A stretch of 64,000 nucleotides of DNA from [Clostridium] scindens (GCF_019597925.1 NZ_CP080442.1:17501-81500); one strand, 5' to 3'. Shown: positions 20,001 through 28,833, numbered from the stretch's first letter. Program-made: numbers and translations. The notes: generated by a model not told the origin, from the sequence alone.

Positions 20001-20681
20001 ATGGCAGCAGGATGTAAGATTATAAAAGAGTTTTGCAGACCAGAGAAAGATCTGGTTATGCGCTTTAAAGATATGCCGGTAGCGAATATTGATGATAACA
20101 TGGGAAGGGTAGCAGCTGTAGACAATTCTATCCTGCCAGTGGGAAAAGGACAGCTTCTTGGTACCGCGTTTACAGTGAGGGTTCCCCAGGGAGATAATCT
20201 GATGTTCCATGCGGCTATGGATTTGGCAAAACCCGGGGATGTAATTGTCATTGATGCAGGAGGCTTTGAAGACCGCGCGATATTTGGAGAACTGATGGCA
20301 TCCTATTGTAAGAAACGAGGAATAAGAGGCATTGTATGTGATGGAGCGATTCGCGACAGAGGAGGCCTTGCGGCAATGGAAGATTTTCCGGTATATGCCA
20401 GGGCGACGACGCCTAACGGGCCATATAAGAACGGGCCGGGAGAAATTAATGTGCCAGTATGTATTGGCGGAAAGGTAGTATATCCCGGAGATATCGTGGT
20501 GGGAGACGAGGATGGAGTACTCTTTATACGCCCTCAGGATGCCGGCAAAATTGCTGATGCAACCCTTGCAGTTGAAAGGAAAGAGGCAGATATTATGGAA
20601 CATATTATAAAAGATGGGACCTATATAAGACCTTGGGTGAATAAGAAGCTTGAAGAGATTGGATGCGAGATAGTCGAATAG
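20001..20681 (+). CDS. RraA-like protein (HMG/CHA aldolase or oxaloacetate decarboxylase family)
   Basis: Protein of 226 residues in the RraA/dimethylmenaquinone methyltransferase-like fold. Visible family motifs: the GTAFTVRVPQGDNL segment near 54-67, DGAIRDRGGL near 114 (the D-x20-R-D type metal and substrate site of class II pyruvate aldolases), and GDIVVGDEDGV near 163. Catabolic members cleave 4-hydroxy-4-methyl-2-oxoglutarate-type acids or decarboxylate oxaloacetate. As last gene of the TRAP operon it would cleave the 2-oxo acid made by the dehydrogenase; the exact reaction cannot be read from the sequence. GGAGGAGAG precedes the ATG. Confidence 0.8.
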   Translation: MAAGCKIIKEFCRPEKDLVMRFKDMPVANIDDNMGRVAAVDNSILPVGKGQLLGTAFTVRVPQGDNLMFHAAMDLAKPGDVIVIDAGGFEDRAIFGELMASYCKKRGIRGIVCDGAIRDRGGLAAMEDFPVYARATTPNGPYKNGPGEINVPVCIGGKVVYPGDIVVGDEDGVLFIRPQDAGKIADATLAVERKEADIMEHIIKDGTYIRPWVNKKLEEIGCEIVE

Positions 20682-20703
20682 TCAAAGGGTAAATTTAATA
20701 CAA

Positions 20704-20760
20704 TGTGGCAAGTCAGGGATGGAGACCTATTAAAAAGGCTTCATCCCTGCTTGGCATTTA
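20704..20760 (+). terminator. Hairpin at the end of the TRAP operon
   Basis: A strong imperfect stem pairs GCAAG-CAGGGATG with CATCCCTGCTTGGC around a TATTAAAAA loop, followed by ATTTATCC. It lies 22 bases behind the RraA-like gene and ahead of jetA, so it probably insulates the two operons. Confidence 0.65.
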
Positions 20761-20845
20761 TCCAGACTATAACGGTAGAAATAGTCCGGCAAAAATGATA
20801 AAATTAGAAAGATCTATGAAATCAAGGACAAATTGGAGAATACAT

Positions 20846-22210
20846 ATGCAGTTACGCAATGAGATCCCGGATACGTTCTGGGGCCTGTTCCGGTCCGTGA
20901 ACCGGGAGATATACATTGATGCGCTATTATATATCAATGAAGAATACCAATATAATAACTATTTCCTTACCAAAGAAGCATGCATCCAGGTTTTAGGCGA
21001 TATGAACGCCAGGAAGCGGTACGAGCTTCAATGGGAAGAAAGCGAGTCGGAATTTGATATGCTGGAGACGCCGTCATCCCGTATCTTGAACTGGCTTCTT
21101 CGGACCGGATGGCTTAAACGGATAGAGGATTATAATACGCTGGTGACCAATATCGTGATCCCGGACTATTCCGCCATATTTATTGACGCTTTTGAACGTC
21201 TTAGTTCCGAGGATATGGAGGAGACAGACATCTATATTCAGAATGTCTATGCCACGTTATTTTCCTTTCAGAACGATGCCAGAGCCAATCTGGGCATGCT
21301 TCGCACTGCCTTGGTGAATACACGCAGGCTTAATAAGGCGCTGCAGGATATGCTCCATAATATGGACAAGTTTTTTGCACGGCTGTTGGATCAAAAGTCT
21401 TATGGCGATCTTCTAAGAGAGCATCTGGACGGGTATGTGGAGGAAATCGTCAGGAAGAAGTATCATATCTTGAAGACTTCGGACAATTTCTATATCTATA
21501 AGATGGATATTAAGAAGTGCCTGCGCGATATGCGGGAAGATGAAGCGTGGATAGAGCAGGTAAGAGACCGTTCAAGGGCCATGGGAGATACAGGAGAGGA
21601 TGTATTGGAACTTCTGGATCAGATCGAGAGGGGATTCGATGATATCGAGCACAGAATCGCCAACATGGACAAAGAACATACCAAATACGTCCGCGCGACA
21701 GTAACCAGGCTTAACTATCTGCTGAGCGGAGAGTCGGATACGAAAGGCATGGTCATAAAACTTCTGAACCGTATGTCAGAGAGCGCGGATTATGATGAGG
21801 TGCTGGCAAAGACAGGGGAGAAGATGAATCTCTCCCTGCTGGAGATCTTATCGGAGAAGTCCTTGTATAAAAGGCGGAAGGGCCGAAGAGACTTTATCAG
21901 CCAGATGGAGCCGGATGAAGAGATTGCGGACCTTGACAAGGAAGATGTGCTGAAGCTTAACCGCATCCAGGTACGCTATACCAAGGAACAGATAGAGGCA
22001 TTCATTGAATCCCACATGAATCAGGACGAGATTATGGATGCGGCTCAGGTAGATATCATGGATGAGGAAACCTTTGAAAAACTGATCTTGGCCTATGATT
22101 ACAGTACCAGAAGGAGCAGCAAGTACATGGTGCTGGAAGAAGAGCCAAATATGATAGAAAAAGGGCCGTATAAGTATCCGGCGCTGAAGTTTGTAAGGAG
22201 AAGATTATGA
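20846..22210 (+). CDS. jetA: Wadjet JetA family protein (MksF/kleisin-like)
   Basis: Protein of 454 residues matching the JetA family by its opening IPDTFWGLFRSVNREIYIDA and its tail RSSKYMVLEEEPNMI. JetA is the kleisin-like subunit bridging JetC SMC heads with JetB in Wadjet complexes, which extrude and restrict circular plasmid DNA. The middle (about 180-330) is helical and probably coiled coil. The ATG at 20846 was chosen for its GGAGAA site six bases upstream; in-frame codons further up overlap the terminator hairpin. jetB starts inside the jetA stop (ATGA). Confidence 0.85.
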   Translation: MQLRNEIPDTFWGLFRSVNREIYIDALLYINEEYQYNNYFLTKEACIQVLGDMNARKRYELQWEESESEFDMLETPSSRILNWLLRTGWLKRIEDYNTLVTNIVIPDYSAIFIDAFERLSSEDMEETDIYIQNVYATLFSFQNDARANLGMLRTALVNTRRLNKALQDMLHNMDKFFARLLDQKSYGDLLREHLDGYVEEIVRKKYHILKTSDNFYIYKMDIKKCLRDMREDEAWIEQVRDRSRAMGDTGEDVLELLDQIERGFDDIEHRIANMDKEHTKYVRATVTRLNYLLSGESDTKGMVIKLLNRMSESADYDEVLAKTGEKMNLSLLEILSEKSLYKRRKGRRDFISQMEPDEEIADLDKEDVLKLNRIQVRYTKEQIEAFIESHMNQDEIMDAAQVDIMDEETFEKLILAYDYSTRRSSKYMVLEEEPNMIEKGPYKYPALKFVRRRL

Positions 22211-22851
22211 TAGACTATTTTGAACAGCTAAGCCAGGAAGAGCAGGAGGATATCACGGAGGTAATCCAGATCCTGTACCGCCAGACATTTCTGCTGGAGA
22301 GGAAGTATGACAAAAGATCCGGGCGCATGCAGTATGTGCGGGAGTATCGGATATGCAGCAAGCATATGGAATTCTTAAGGGCATATTATAAAGTCGCGGG
22401 AATTACCTTGAAAGAGAATGCCCATATGGGCCTGATCTATATCCAGGGGGAGGCTTTGTGGGGAGAGAAGTTGCCAAGGCTTGCAACCATCTATCTGCTG
22501 GTATTAAAACTCATCTATGATGAGCAGATGGCGGCGGTATCTTCCAGCAGCCATATTGTCACCACGCTGGGGGCAGTCAATGGAAAGGCGGGAGACTTCC
22601 GGGTGCTCCACGGTCTGCCTTCTCCTACGGAAATGCGCCGGACCATCGCGCTTCTTAAGAAATATCAGATCATAGAGCCGCTGGACGTTCTGGAGGAATT
22701 GAACGAGCACACGAGGCTTATCATATATCCCTGCATTCACGCGGTGCTGATGGGGGATGATATTAAGGAACTGTTAGAGACATTTGGCGAGGAGGAGAAC
22801 ATTGGAGACGAAGCAGCCATTCAAAGCACTCTCGAGGATATGCCTGAATAA
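22207..22851 (+). CDS. jetB: Wadjet JetB family protein (MksE-like)
   Basis: Protein of 214 residues, the small winged-helix (kite-like) subunit of the SMC complex. Size, position between jetA and jetC, and tandem winged-helix-like segments (RLATIYLLVLKLIYDEQM near 99, TEMRRTIALLKKYQIIEPLD near 142) support the call. The last 20 or so residues are acidic and overlap the jetC start region. AAGGAG lies before the ATG, which overlaps the jetA stop. The family assignment of JetB rests mainly on context. Confidence 0.8.
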   Translation: MIDYFEQLSQEEQEDITEVIQILYRQTFLLERKYDKRSGRMQYVREYRICSKHMEFLRAYYKVAGITLKENAHMGLIYIQGEALWGEKLPRLATIYLLVLKLIYDEQMAAVSSSSHIVTTLGAVNGKAGDFRVLHGLPSPTEMRRTIALLKKYQIIEPLDVLEELNEHTRLIIYPCIHAVLMGDDIKELLETFGEEENIGDEAAIQSTLEDMPE

Positions 22852-25800
22852 CTGGCATTATATAGATAAGAAGATACTGACTTTAAGCGAAGGGATTAAT
22901 TTCTTTACCGGCCATTCTGGAAGCGGCAAGTCTACGGTGATCGACGCGATCCAGATCGTTCTGTATGCCAATACGGATGGCCGCGGGTTCTTTAACAAGG
23001 CGGCGGCAGACGATTCTGACCGGAGCCTGATCGAGTACCTGCGGGGCATGGTAAATATCAGTGAGAATAATGAATCCCAGTATCTTAGGAATAAGAACTT
23101 TTCCAGCACCATCGTACTGGAACTGGAACAGACCAATACAAGAGAAAAGCAGTGCGTGGGCGTCGTATTTGACGTGGAGACGGCTACCAATGAGATTAGC
23201 AGGCTGTTCTTCTGGCATACGGGAGAACTTTTAAATAACCATTACCGTACGGAAAAAAGATGTCTGACGACCATAGAAATGCGGGAGTATCTGCAAAGGA
23301 CATTTCCGCCGGAAGGATTCTACTGCGGTCCCAGCAATGAGAGATTCCGCCGCCAGCTCTATGACATTTATCTGGGCGGGCTGGACATGGAGAAGTTTCC
23401 CAGGCTATTTAAACGGGCGATCCCGTTCCGCATGAATATCAAGCTGGAGGACTTTGTCAAAGAGTATATCTGCATGGAACAGGATATCCAGATTGAGGAC
23501 CTTCAGGAGAGCGTCATGCAGTATGGACGGATGCAGAATAAGATCGAAGAGACGCAAGAAGAGATCAGAAGGCTTAATCTGATTCGGGAGCAGTATGAGG
23601 AATTCTGCAAAGATCACCGGGAAGTGGAAGCCTGCACGTACCAGATTGACCGGCTGGAAGAACTCTGGCTGGAAGCAAAGATCCAGGAATGCCGGGATAA
23701 GACGCTGGGACGCCAGGAAGAGATCGGCAAACAGGAAATGGTTAAGGAACAGCTGGAATCACAGGCCAGAATCCTGCAGAAGGAATATGAGGATATAATT
23801 CTCAGGATCGCCGACAGCGGATATGCCAATCTGGAGTCAGAACTGGCTGGCATTAATGAGACGCTTGAGAGGCTGGGTGCCAGCAAGGCACGCTGGGGGC
23901 AGACGGCCGACCGCCTGAAAGAGTGGAAGCAGCAGGATGTGACGCCCAACCAGACCATCTGGGATATCGACAAATTCGCGGACGGAAGCATTTCTGAAGG
24001 AGAACTTGAGAGGCTCAAGGAGAGCCTTCTGGACATTCAGGAAGAATTAGAAGAGCAGTGCCGGGAGGCAGACTCCGACCTGCGCAAGATCAAGAAGGAA
24101 GAAAAGGATGCCAGAGAGGAATTGAAGGAACTGAAGCAGGGGAAGAAGGCATATCCCAGGGAACTGGAGGAGGCCAGATACGAACTGCGCAACCGTCTCC
24201 ACGAGCGATGCGGGAAATTCGTCAACGTACAGATACTGGCAGACCTTCTGGATATTAAGGATGAGCGGTGGCACAATGCCATCGAAGGCTATCTGGGCGG
24301 CAATAAGCTGCTGCTTGTGGTGGAGCCGGGCTATGCCAGGGAAGCCATGGACATCTACCAAGGGATGGACAGGAAGAAGTATTACCGTGCGGCTGTTCTG
24401 GACACGGAGAAGGTCATGGAGGATGGGCACCAGGCAAAGGCAGGTTCTCTCGCAGAAGAAATTGTGGCAAAAGAGCCCTATGTCAGGGCCTACATCGACT
24501 TTTTCCTGGGAAATGTGATGAAATGCGAATCCATAGAGGAACTGCGGGAGCACCGGATTGGAATTACGCCGGACTGCGTCTTGTATCACAGCTATCGTCT
24601 GCAGCATATCAATCCGGAGAATTATACCAGAAGGGCCTATATCGGAGAGACGAGTATGCGAAAGCGTATCCGCCAGCTGGAAGAGAAATGCCAGAAACTA
24701 CAGGAAGAGCGTCTGCCTCTGCAGGAGATGCTGGAGGAAATCCGAAAGACTATGCAGCTGGAAATGCTGATGCAGCCGATCTCCGATTATCTGGGCTGGC
24801 TGTCTGATATGGAACAGATTCCGGCAAAAGAACGAAGGAAGAAGCAGATCATAGAGAAAATGCAGCGCTTAAAAGAAGAATCCGTGGATACCTGGAATCG
24901 TCAGAAAGAGGAAATCCAGCGGCAGCAGGAGGATAAAAAAGCGCAGATCGATCAGGTGCAGAAGGACATCTGGAACAACCAGAGGGATATTGAACGATTC
25001 CGGGAGGAACTTATACAGTCCGAGTCCGCATTGGCGCAGCAGAAGCAAAAGACCGTGGAAAATCCTGTATATGAGCAGGAATTCCAGGAGTACCTTGCAG
25101 GGAAGAAATCTTCCAATTATGAATATCTAAAGCGGCAGAGGATTGCGGAGCGCTATCCGAAGCAGGAACGGGAGGAGCAGGCATACCAGAAACTGGTGGA
25201 CATCCGGGGCGAATACCTGAGGAATTATCCGAACCGTACCTACTCCGCGGCAATCAAGAATAACGAGGCTTACGACAAACTGCTGAACACGCTGCAGTGC
25301 GATGATCTGGAAGCCTACCGGGAGTCGGCGAAAGAACAGGCGCGCCAGGCGGTGGAACACTTTAAGGATGACTTTATCTTTAAGATACGAAGCGCCATCC
25401 GGGAAGCCTACCAGCGCAGGGACGAGCTGAACCGCATCATTAGCAGGCTGGACTTCGGAAAAGACAAGTATCAGTTCGTAATTACCAGAAATAAAGGGGC
25501 CGACGGGAAATATTACAAGATGTTCATGGACGATTCGCTGCAGATCAATCCAAGCCAGCTGACTAATACTATAGACAATCAGCTTAATATGTTCACCATG
25601 GAGCATGAGGATCAGTACGGGGACCTGATGAATGAACTGATCAACATCTTCATCCCGCCGGAAAACGCAACCAAGGAAGAACTGGACGAGGCGAAGAAGA
25701 ACATGGACAAGTATGCAGATTATCGCACCTATCTGTCTTTCGATATGCAGCAGATCGTAAGAGGCGATAAAGATATGACCATCGGTCTTAGCAAGATGAT

Positions 25801-26146
25801 TAAGAAGAACTCCGGCGGCGAGGGACAGAATCCGCTGTACGTAGCGCTTCTTGCCAGTTTCGCGCAAGTTTACCGCATCAACCTATCGCCCAAAATCCAC
25901 AGAAGCCCCACCATACGGCTGGTCGTACTGGACGAAGCCTTCTCCAAGATGGACGCGGAAAAAGTGGCCAGCTGCATCTCGCTGATCCGGGGACTCGGCT
26001 TCCAGGCCATCATCAGCGCCACCAATGATAAGATACAGAATTACCTGGAAAATGTAGATAAGACATTTGTGTATGCCAATCCGAACAAGCGGCATATCTC
26101 GATACAGGAATTTGAGAAAAAAGATTTTGGGGAACTGAAAGATTGA
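22802..26146 (+). CDS. jetC: Wadjet JetC, SMC-like ATPase (MksB/MukB-type)
   Basis: SMC ATPase of 1,114 residues. Seen: N-terminal ICLNNWHYIDKK and Walker A GHSGSGKST near 36-44, long coiled-coil arms (about 240-420 and 600-760) around a hinge near 430-560, an ABC signature-like region SGGEGQNPLYVALL near 1000, and Walker B VVLDEAFSKMD near 1040. It powers DNA loop extrusion in Wadjet systems. No ATG exists before the conserved N-terminus; TTG at 22802 follows GGAGGAG by four bases and lies inside jetB, so translation is coupled. No jetD follows, which is the odd feature of this operon. Confidence 0.9.
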   Translation: METKQPFKALSRICLNNWHYIDKKILTLSEGINFFTGHSGSGKSTVIDAIQIVLYANTDGRGFFNKAAADDSDRSLIEYLRGMVNISENNESQYLRNKNFSSTIVLELEQTNTREKQCVGVVFDVETATNEISRLFFWHTGELLNNHYRTEKRCLTTIEMREYLQRTFPPEGFYCGPSNERFRRQLYDIYLGGLDMEKFPRLFKRAIPFRMNIKLEDFVKEYICMEQDIQIEDLQESVMQYGRMQNKIEETQEEIRRLNLIREQYEEFCKDHREVEACTYQIDRLEELWLEAKIQECRDKTLGRQEEIGKQEMVKEQLESQARILQKEYEDIILRIADSGYANLESELAGINETLERLGASKARWGQTADRLKEWKQQDVTPNQTIWDIDKFADGSISEGELERLKESLLDIQEELEEQCREADSDLRKIKKEEKDAREELKELKQGKKAYPRELEEARYELRNRLHERCGKFVNVQILADLLDIKDERWHNAIEGYLGGNKLLLVVEPGYAREAMDIYQGMDRKKYYRAAVLDTEKVMEDGHQAKAGSLAEEIVAKEPYVRAYIDFFLGNVMKCESIEELREHRIGITPDCVLYHSYRLQHINPENYTRRAYIGETSMRKRIRQLEEKCQKLQEERLPLQEMLEEIRKTMQLEMLMQPISDYLGWLSDMEQIPAKERRKKQIIEKMQRLKEESVDTWNRQKEEIQRQQEDKKAQIDQVQKDIWNNQRDIERFREELIQSESALAQQKQKTVENPVYEQEFQEYLAGKKSSNYEYLKRQRIAERYPKQEREEQAYQKLVDIRGEYLRNYPNRTYSAAIKNNEAYDKLLNTLQCDDLEAYRESAKEQARQAVEHFKDDFIFKIRSAIREAYQRRDELNRIISRLDFGKDKYQFVITRNKGADGKYYKMFMDDSLQINPSQLTNTIDNQLNMFTMEHEDQYGDLMNELINIFIPPENATKEELDEAKKNMDKYADYRTYLSFDMQQIVRGDKDMTIGLSKMIKKNSGGEGQNPLYVALLASFAQVYRINLSPKIHRSPTIRLVVLDEAFSKMDAEKVASCISLIRGLGFQAIISATNDKIQNYLENVDKTFVYANPNKRHISIQEFEKKDFGELKD

Positions 26147-26152
26147 AAGATA

Positions 26153-26227
26153 ACACGTAACAATATTAAGATGTGCACGTAACACTTTTCAAAAGTGTTA
26201 CGTGCACATCTTAATTTTGTTACGTGT
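26153..26227. repeat. Long palindrome with ACACGTAACA arms, copy 1
   Basis: Two 37-base arms separated by one base pair with a single mismatch. Each arm holds ACACGTAACA at its outer end and GCACGTAACACTTTT at its inner end. The element begins seven bases after the jetC stop codon. The same core occurs at 35763-35815, 36063-36117 and 62741-62772. The structure would form a very strong hairpin in RNA, perhaps acting as a jetC terminator, though it has no T tract. Confidence 0.85.
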
Positions 26228-26235
26228 CAAACCGC

Positions 26236-26259
26236 ACTAACTGGTGTGTAAAATTGAAA
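26236..26259 (+). repeat. Partial end of the IS21-end-like repeat
   Basis: AACTGGTGTGTAAAATTGAAA at this site matches the motif ACTGGTGTGTCAAATTGA near 35872-35889 inside the larger inverted-repeat element. It stands nine bases beyond palindrome copy 1 and looks like a solo remnant. Confidence 0.5.
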
Positions 26260-26272
26260 GGAGCGTGCCAGA

Positions 26273-26365
26273 ATGTATACGGTGGAAGTGCCGGAGTTTC
26301 AAGGGCTGATAGGCCGTATGCTGGAGACAGGACTTGTGATTGGGCAGGAAAGTTTTTTGATTTAG
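26273..26365 (+). CDS. Short open reading frame, possible degenerate jetD tail
   Basis: Thirty codons starting at an ATG with a good AAAGGAG site nine bases upstream; the peptide contains GRMLETGLVIGQESFL. I do not recognise it with confidence. JetD proteins (Toprim-like, DUF2220-type) tend to end in a short motif with Glu-Gln-Glu-like residues, and the position just behind jetC is where jetD would be, so it may be the last codons of a deleted jetD. A run of six T near its end would, with one more T, extend it by four codons. Equally it may be a chance reading frame in a repeat-rich spacer. Confidence 0.25.
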   Translation: MYTVEVPEFQGLIGRMLETGLVIGQESFLI

Positions 26366-26398
26366 CTATCTTTTGAAATAAAGAAACTGGAAGAGGTA

Positions 26399-26446
26399 TT
26401 GGAAGAAGAACCGCTGCCTTCACCAATGGCAGCGGTTCTTCTTCAA
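26399..26446. terminator. Bidirectional terminator
   Basis: TTGGAAGAAGAACCGCTGCC and GGCAGCGGTTCTTCTTCAA form a 19-pair stem around TTCACCAAT. It lies 28 bases beyond the stop of the minus-strand aminotransferase gene and can also close transcripts coming from jetC. Confidence 0.8.
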
Positions 26447-26474
26447 TAAGGAACTTTTGAGAGAGGGAAAAACG

Positions 26475-27767
26475 TTATACGCTTTCTGCGATTTTTTTTG
26501 TTATTCTCAGGAATTCATCGATATCTTCCGTGCTGTTGCAATGCAGCGGGGATACGCGGATCGCGCCTTCGATCCCGAGGGCTTCTACGATTCTCTTGGA
26601 GTACATGCTGCTTCTTAAGCGCTCGAATACGGTAACGCCGTGATCGAGATATTTCTGTACGCATTCAGAGTACTCGATTCCTTTAATGCCCATGGCGACA
26701 ATCAGGTCTTTATATGTAAGGTCTTCCATATCTACATATACTTCGACATTATCAATGTGTCTTAAGCCTGGAACTTCGTCGGTTCCTTCCAGCATGCGGT
26801 AGAGAAGCGCTCTTTCCTGGAGATGGATCCGGTTCATGCCTTCCACATACAGGGCCCGCTTATCAGCCTTATCGGCATCCTCTAAGAAATGCGCGCCGAT
26901 GTCGCATACATAGTCGATGACAGCCATCATTGCCGCATAGTTTGCCGGCGCAGGGGTTCCGAGATTCCATACATCCGCTTCTTTATGGATCAGCTTGTGG
27001 TGGGGCAGTTTTGCAACACGGTCGGATACATAGGCATAGCCGCAGCCGCGGATTCCGAAGAACTTGTAAGGCGCGAAGTTTGCCACATCTACGCCCCAGT
27101 CTTCTACATCAATGACCGCATGCGGCGCATGCTGAACGGCATCGCTGATGACATAGATGTCTGGGTTGATCTCCTTTGCACGGCGCGTGATCTCCTTGAT
27201 ATCCATGATATTTCCGGAAATGTTTGAGGCAGCCATAATGCTTAGAAGGCAGGTGTCTTTATCTACATACTTCATGACTTCGTCAGGATCGATGCCGCCG
27301 GTCGCCTTGTCGGCAGGAACTACCCGGAATTCCCGGCCAGTCTTGTTGCAATAGTACTCCACCGCATCATGGGCGGAAGGGTGCTCCAGGGAAGATGTGA
27401 CCGCGTTGGTTCCCCATTTCACATTTTCCATGATGGCGCCCACAGCCTGGTACATTGCCTGGGAAGCTGAGAGTTCCGTCACCAGCGCGCCGCTTTTTGC
27501 GCCGAATACAACTTCCAGAATTTCCTTTGTGCCGTCTTTTACATAAGATTGTAACTCATAGCCTCTTCCACGGACACGCTCCGGACAGTCGGGAAACTGT
27601 TCTACCGCGCATTTGACCTCTACCGCCTTTTTAAGCCTTAAAGAGCCGCCGGAGTTTTCAAAAAAGAGCCGGTGGCCATATTCCGGGTCTTCATCCCCAT
27701 AGTAGAATTGTTCTTTTAAGCTTTTCTGATATTCATCTGAGAATAAGATTCCATGTTCAGTATTCAT
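26475..27767 (-). CDS. Aminotransferase class V-fold PLP-dependent enzyme
   Basis: PLP enzyme of 430 residues of the cysteine desulfurase/isopenicillin epimerase fold type. Seen: ENSGGSLRL near 38, TELSASQAMYQAVG near 96, the SSLEHPSAHDAVEYY histidine region near 125, ISDAVQHAPHAVIDV near 206 (PLP-ring aspartate and histidine), and the Schiff-base lysine in FAPYKFFGIRG near 230. Substrate is not evident; it may be a desulfurase, lyase or racemase. It is divergent from a LysR gene and adjacent to the 5-oxoprolinase operon, so a role in amino-acid breakdown is likely. AAGGAGGATGAAAA precedes the ATG. Confidence 0.85.
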   Translation of the reverse strand: MNTEHGILFSDEYQKSLKEQFYYGDEDPEYGHRLFFENSGGSLRLKKAVEVKCAVEQFPDCPERVRGRGYELQSYVKDGTKEILEVVFGAKSGALVTELSASQAMYQAVGAIMENVKWGTNAVTSSLEHPSAHDAVEYYCNKTGREFRVVPADKATGGIDPDEVMKYVDKDTCLLSIMAASNISGNIMDIKEITRRAKEINPDIYVISDAVQHAPHAVIDVEDWGVDVANFAPYKFFGIRGCGYAYVSDRVAKLPHHKLIHKEADVWNLGTPAPANYAAMMAVIDYVCDIGAHFLEDADKADKRALYVEGMNRIHLQERALLYRMLEGTDEVPGLRHIDNVEVYVDMEDLTYKDLIVAMGIKGIEYSECVQKYLDHGVTVFERLRSSMYSKRIVEALGIEGAIRVSPLHCNSTEDIDEFLRITKKIAESV

Positions 27768-27819
27768 TTTTCATCCTCCTTATCTGGACGTTTTCATTAA
27801 CTTTAAATCCATCATAGCA

Positions 27820-27900
27820 CGTAGAATATAAATTGAGAAATGAATAATTTCATTGTATAATATTAATAAAATTTATATTTAACCGTTAATTGGAAAATGT
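27820..27900. promoter_or_regulatory. Divergent control region with nested inverted repeats
   Basis: The spacer between the aminotransferase and LysR genes contains AATGAA-TAAT-TTCATT and an outer pair, AATATAAAtT against AAaTTTATATT. These are plausible LysR binding half-sites for co-regulation of both directions. The A/T richness lowers certainty. Confidence 0.35.
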
Positions 27901-27924
27901 GCAGGATATCGTAGGAGGAAAAAG

Positions 27925-28833
27925 ATGAATCTGTCTGAAATCGAAACTTTTTTAATGATTGTGAAAACGAAAAATATTACAAAAACTGCGGAGAATCTGT
28001 TCTTATCCCAGCCCACGGTCAGCCACAGGCTTAAGTCTCTGGAGAATGAGCTTCAGGTGAACCTTATAACAAGGAAGAAAGGCTATAAGCAGATCGAGCT
28101 TACCACGCAGGGGGAGGAGTTCATTCCGATTGCAGAGCGCTGGGTATCCATCTGGCAGGAAATGCAGCGTCTCAAGGACAGCCAGGAAAAACTATATCTG
28201 ACGATCGGATGCACGGACACGCTGAACAGCGCCATTTTATTTGACCTGTACAGGGATATGCTTAATGACAAGGATCAGGTCATGAACCTGCATATCAAGA
28301 CCCACTATTCCTATGAGGTCTACGGGCTGCTGGAAAACCATGACATAGACTTGGGATTCGTATACCACCATCTGCATTTCAAGAACATCGTGGCGGAGCC
28401 GGTCTTAAGGGAGAAGATGTTCCTGATCCAGGCGGCAGATACGGAATTGAAAAAACCAATCATCTATACGGACGAACTGGACCCTGAACGGGAAATATTC
28501 GTCAGCTGGGAGGCAAACTATCAGATCTGGCACGACCAGTGGGTTGGCAAAGGAGAGCGGCCACGCCTCCAGGTAGATACCTTTGAATTGTTATTCCACC
28601 TTCTTTCCAGCGAGAAAATGTGGGCGATCGCGCCAGTTTCCGTGGTGGACCGCATCCGGAGCCTGCGGCCGGTATATGTAAGCGAGATTGGAAATCCGAT
28701 CCAGCCGCCAGAGAGGATTACTTATAAAATCAAGCACAAATATCCGAATGAGGCGACCTTGAAAGCAGTACAGCTTTTTGAAGACAAGATGGATGAATAT
28801 CTGCGCGAAAGGGATTGGGGATATGTTGGATAA
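27925..28833 (+). CDS. LysR-type transcriptional regulator (pxp/aminotransferase locus)
   Basis: Regulator of 302 residues with an N-terminal helix-turn-helix (TKNITKTAENLFLSQPTVSH, about 14-33) and a C-terminal effector domain. It lies between the divergent aminotransferase gene and the pxpB operon, so either or both may be its targets. GTAGGAGGA precedes the ATG by seven bases. The effector could be 5-oxoproline or glutamate by context only. Confidence 0.9.
   Translation: MNLSEIETFLMIVKTKNITKTAENLFLSQPTVSHRLKSLENELQVNLITRKKGYKQIELTTQGEEFIPIAERWVSIWQEMQRLKDSQEKLYLTIGCTDTLNSAILFDLYRDMLNDKDQVMNLHIKTHYSYEVYGLLENHDIDLGFVYHHLHFKNIVAEPVLREKMFLIQAADTELKKPIIYTDELDPEREIFVSWEANYQIWHDQWVGKGERPRLQVDTFELLFHLLSSEKMWAIAPVSVVDRIRSLRPVYVSEIGNPIQPPERITYKIKHKYPNEATLKAVQLFEDKMDEYLRERDWGYVG

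Noticed and set aside
19425..20603. Long minus-strand frame of 392 codons opposite the dehydrogenase and RraA-like genes
   Set aside because: It is the reverse shadow of two well-supported genes, with composition unlike a protein (rich in Cys, His, Ile, Tyr) and no ribosome site.
16105..20681. Classical sialic acid or C4-dicarboxylate TRAP operon
   Set aside because: No nanA, nanE or fumarate-metabolism genes are present; the enzymes point to a different acid.
26153..26227. CRISPR array or phage attachment site
   Set aside because: There is no regular repeat-spacer pattern and no cas, integrase or prophage gene; the structure is an inverted repeat found at several unrelated loci.
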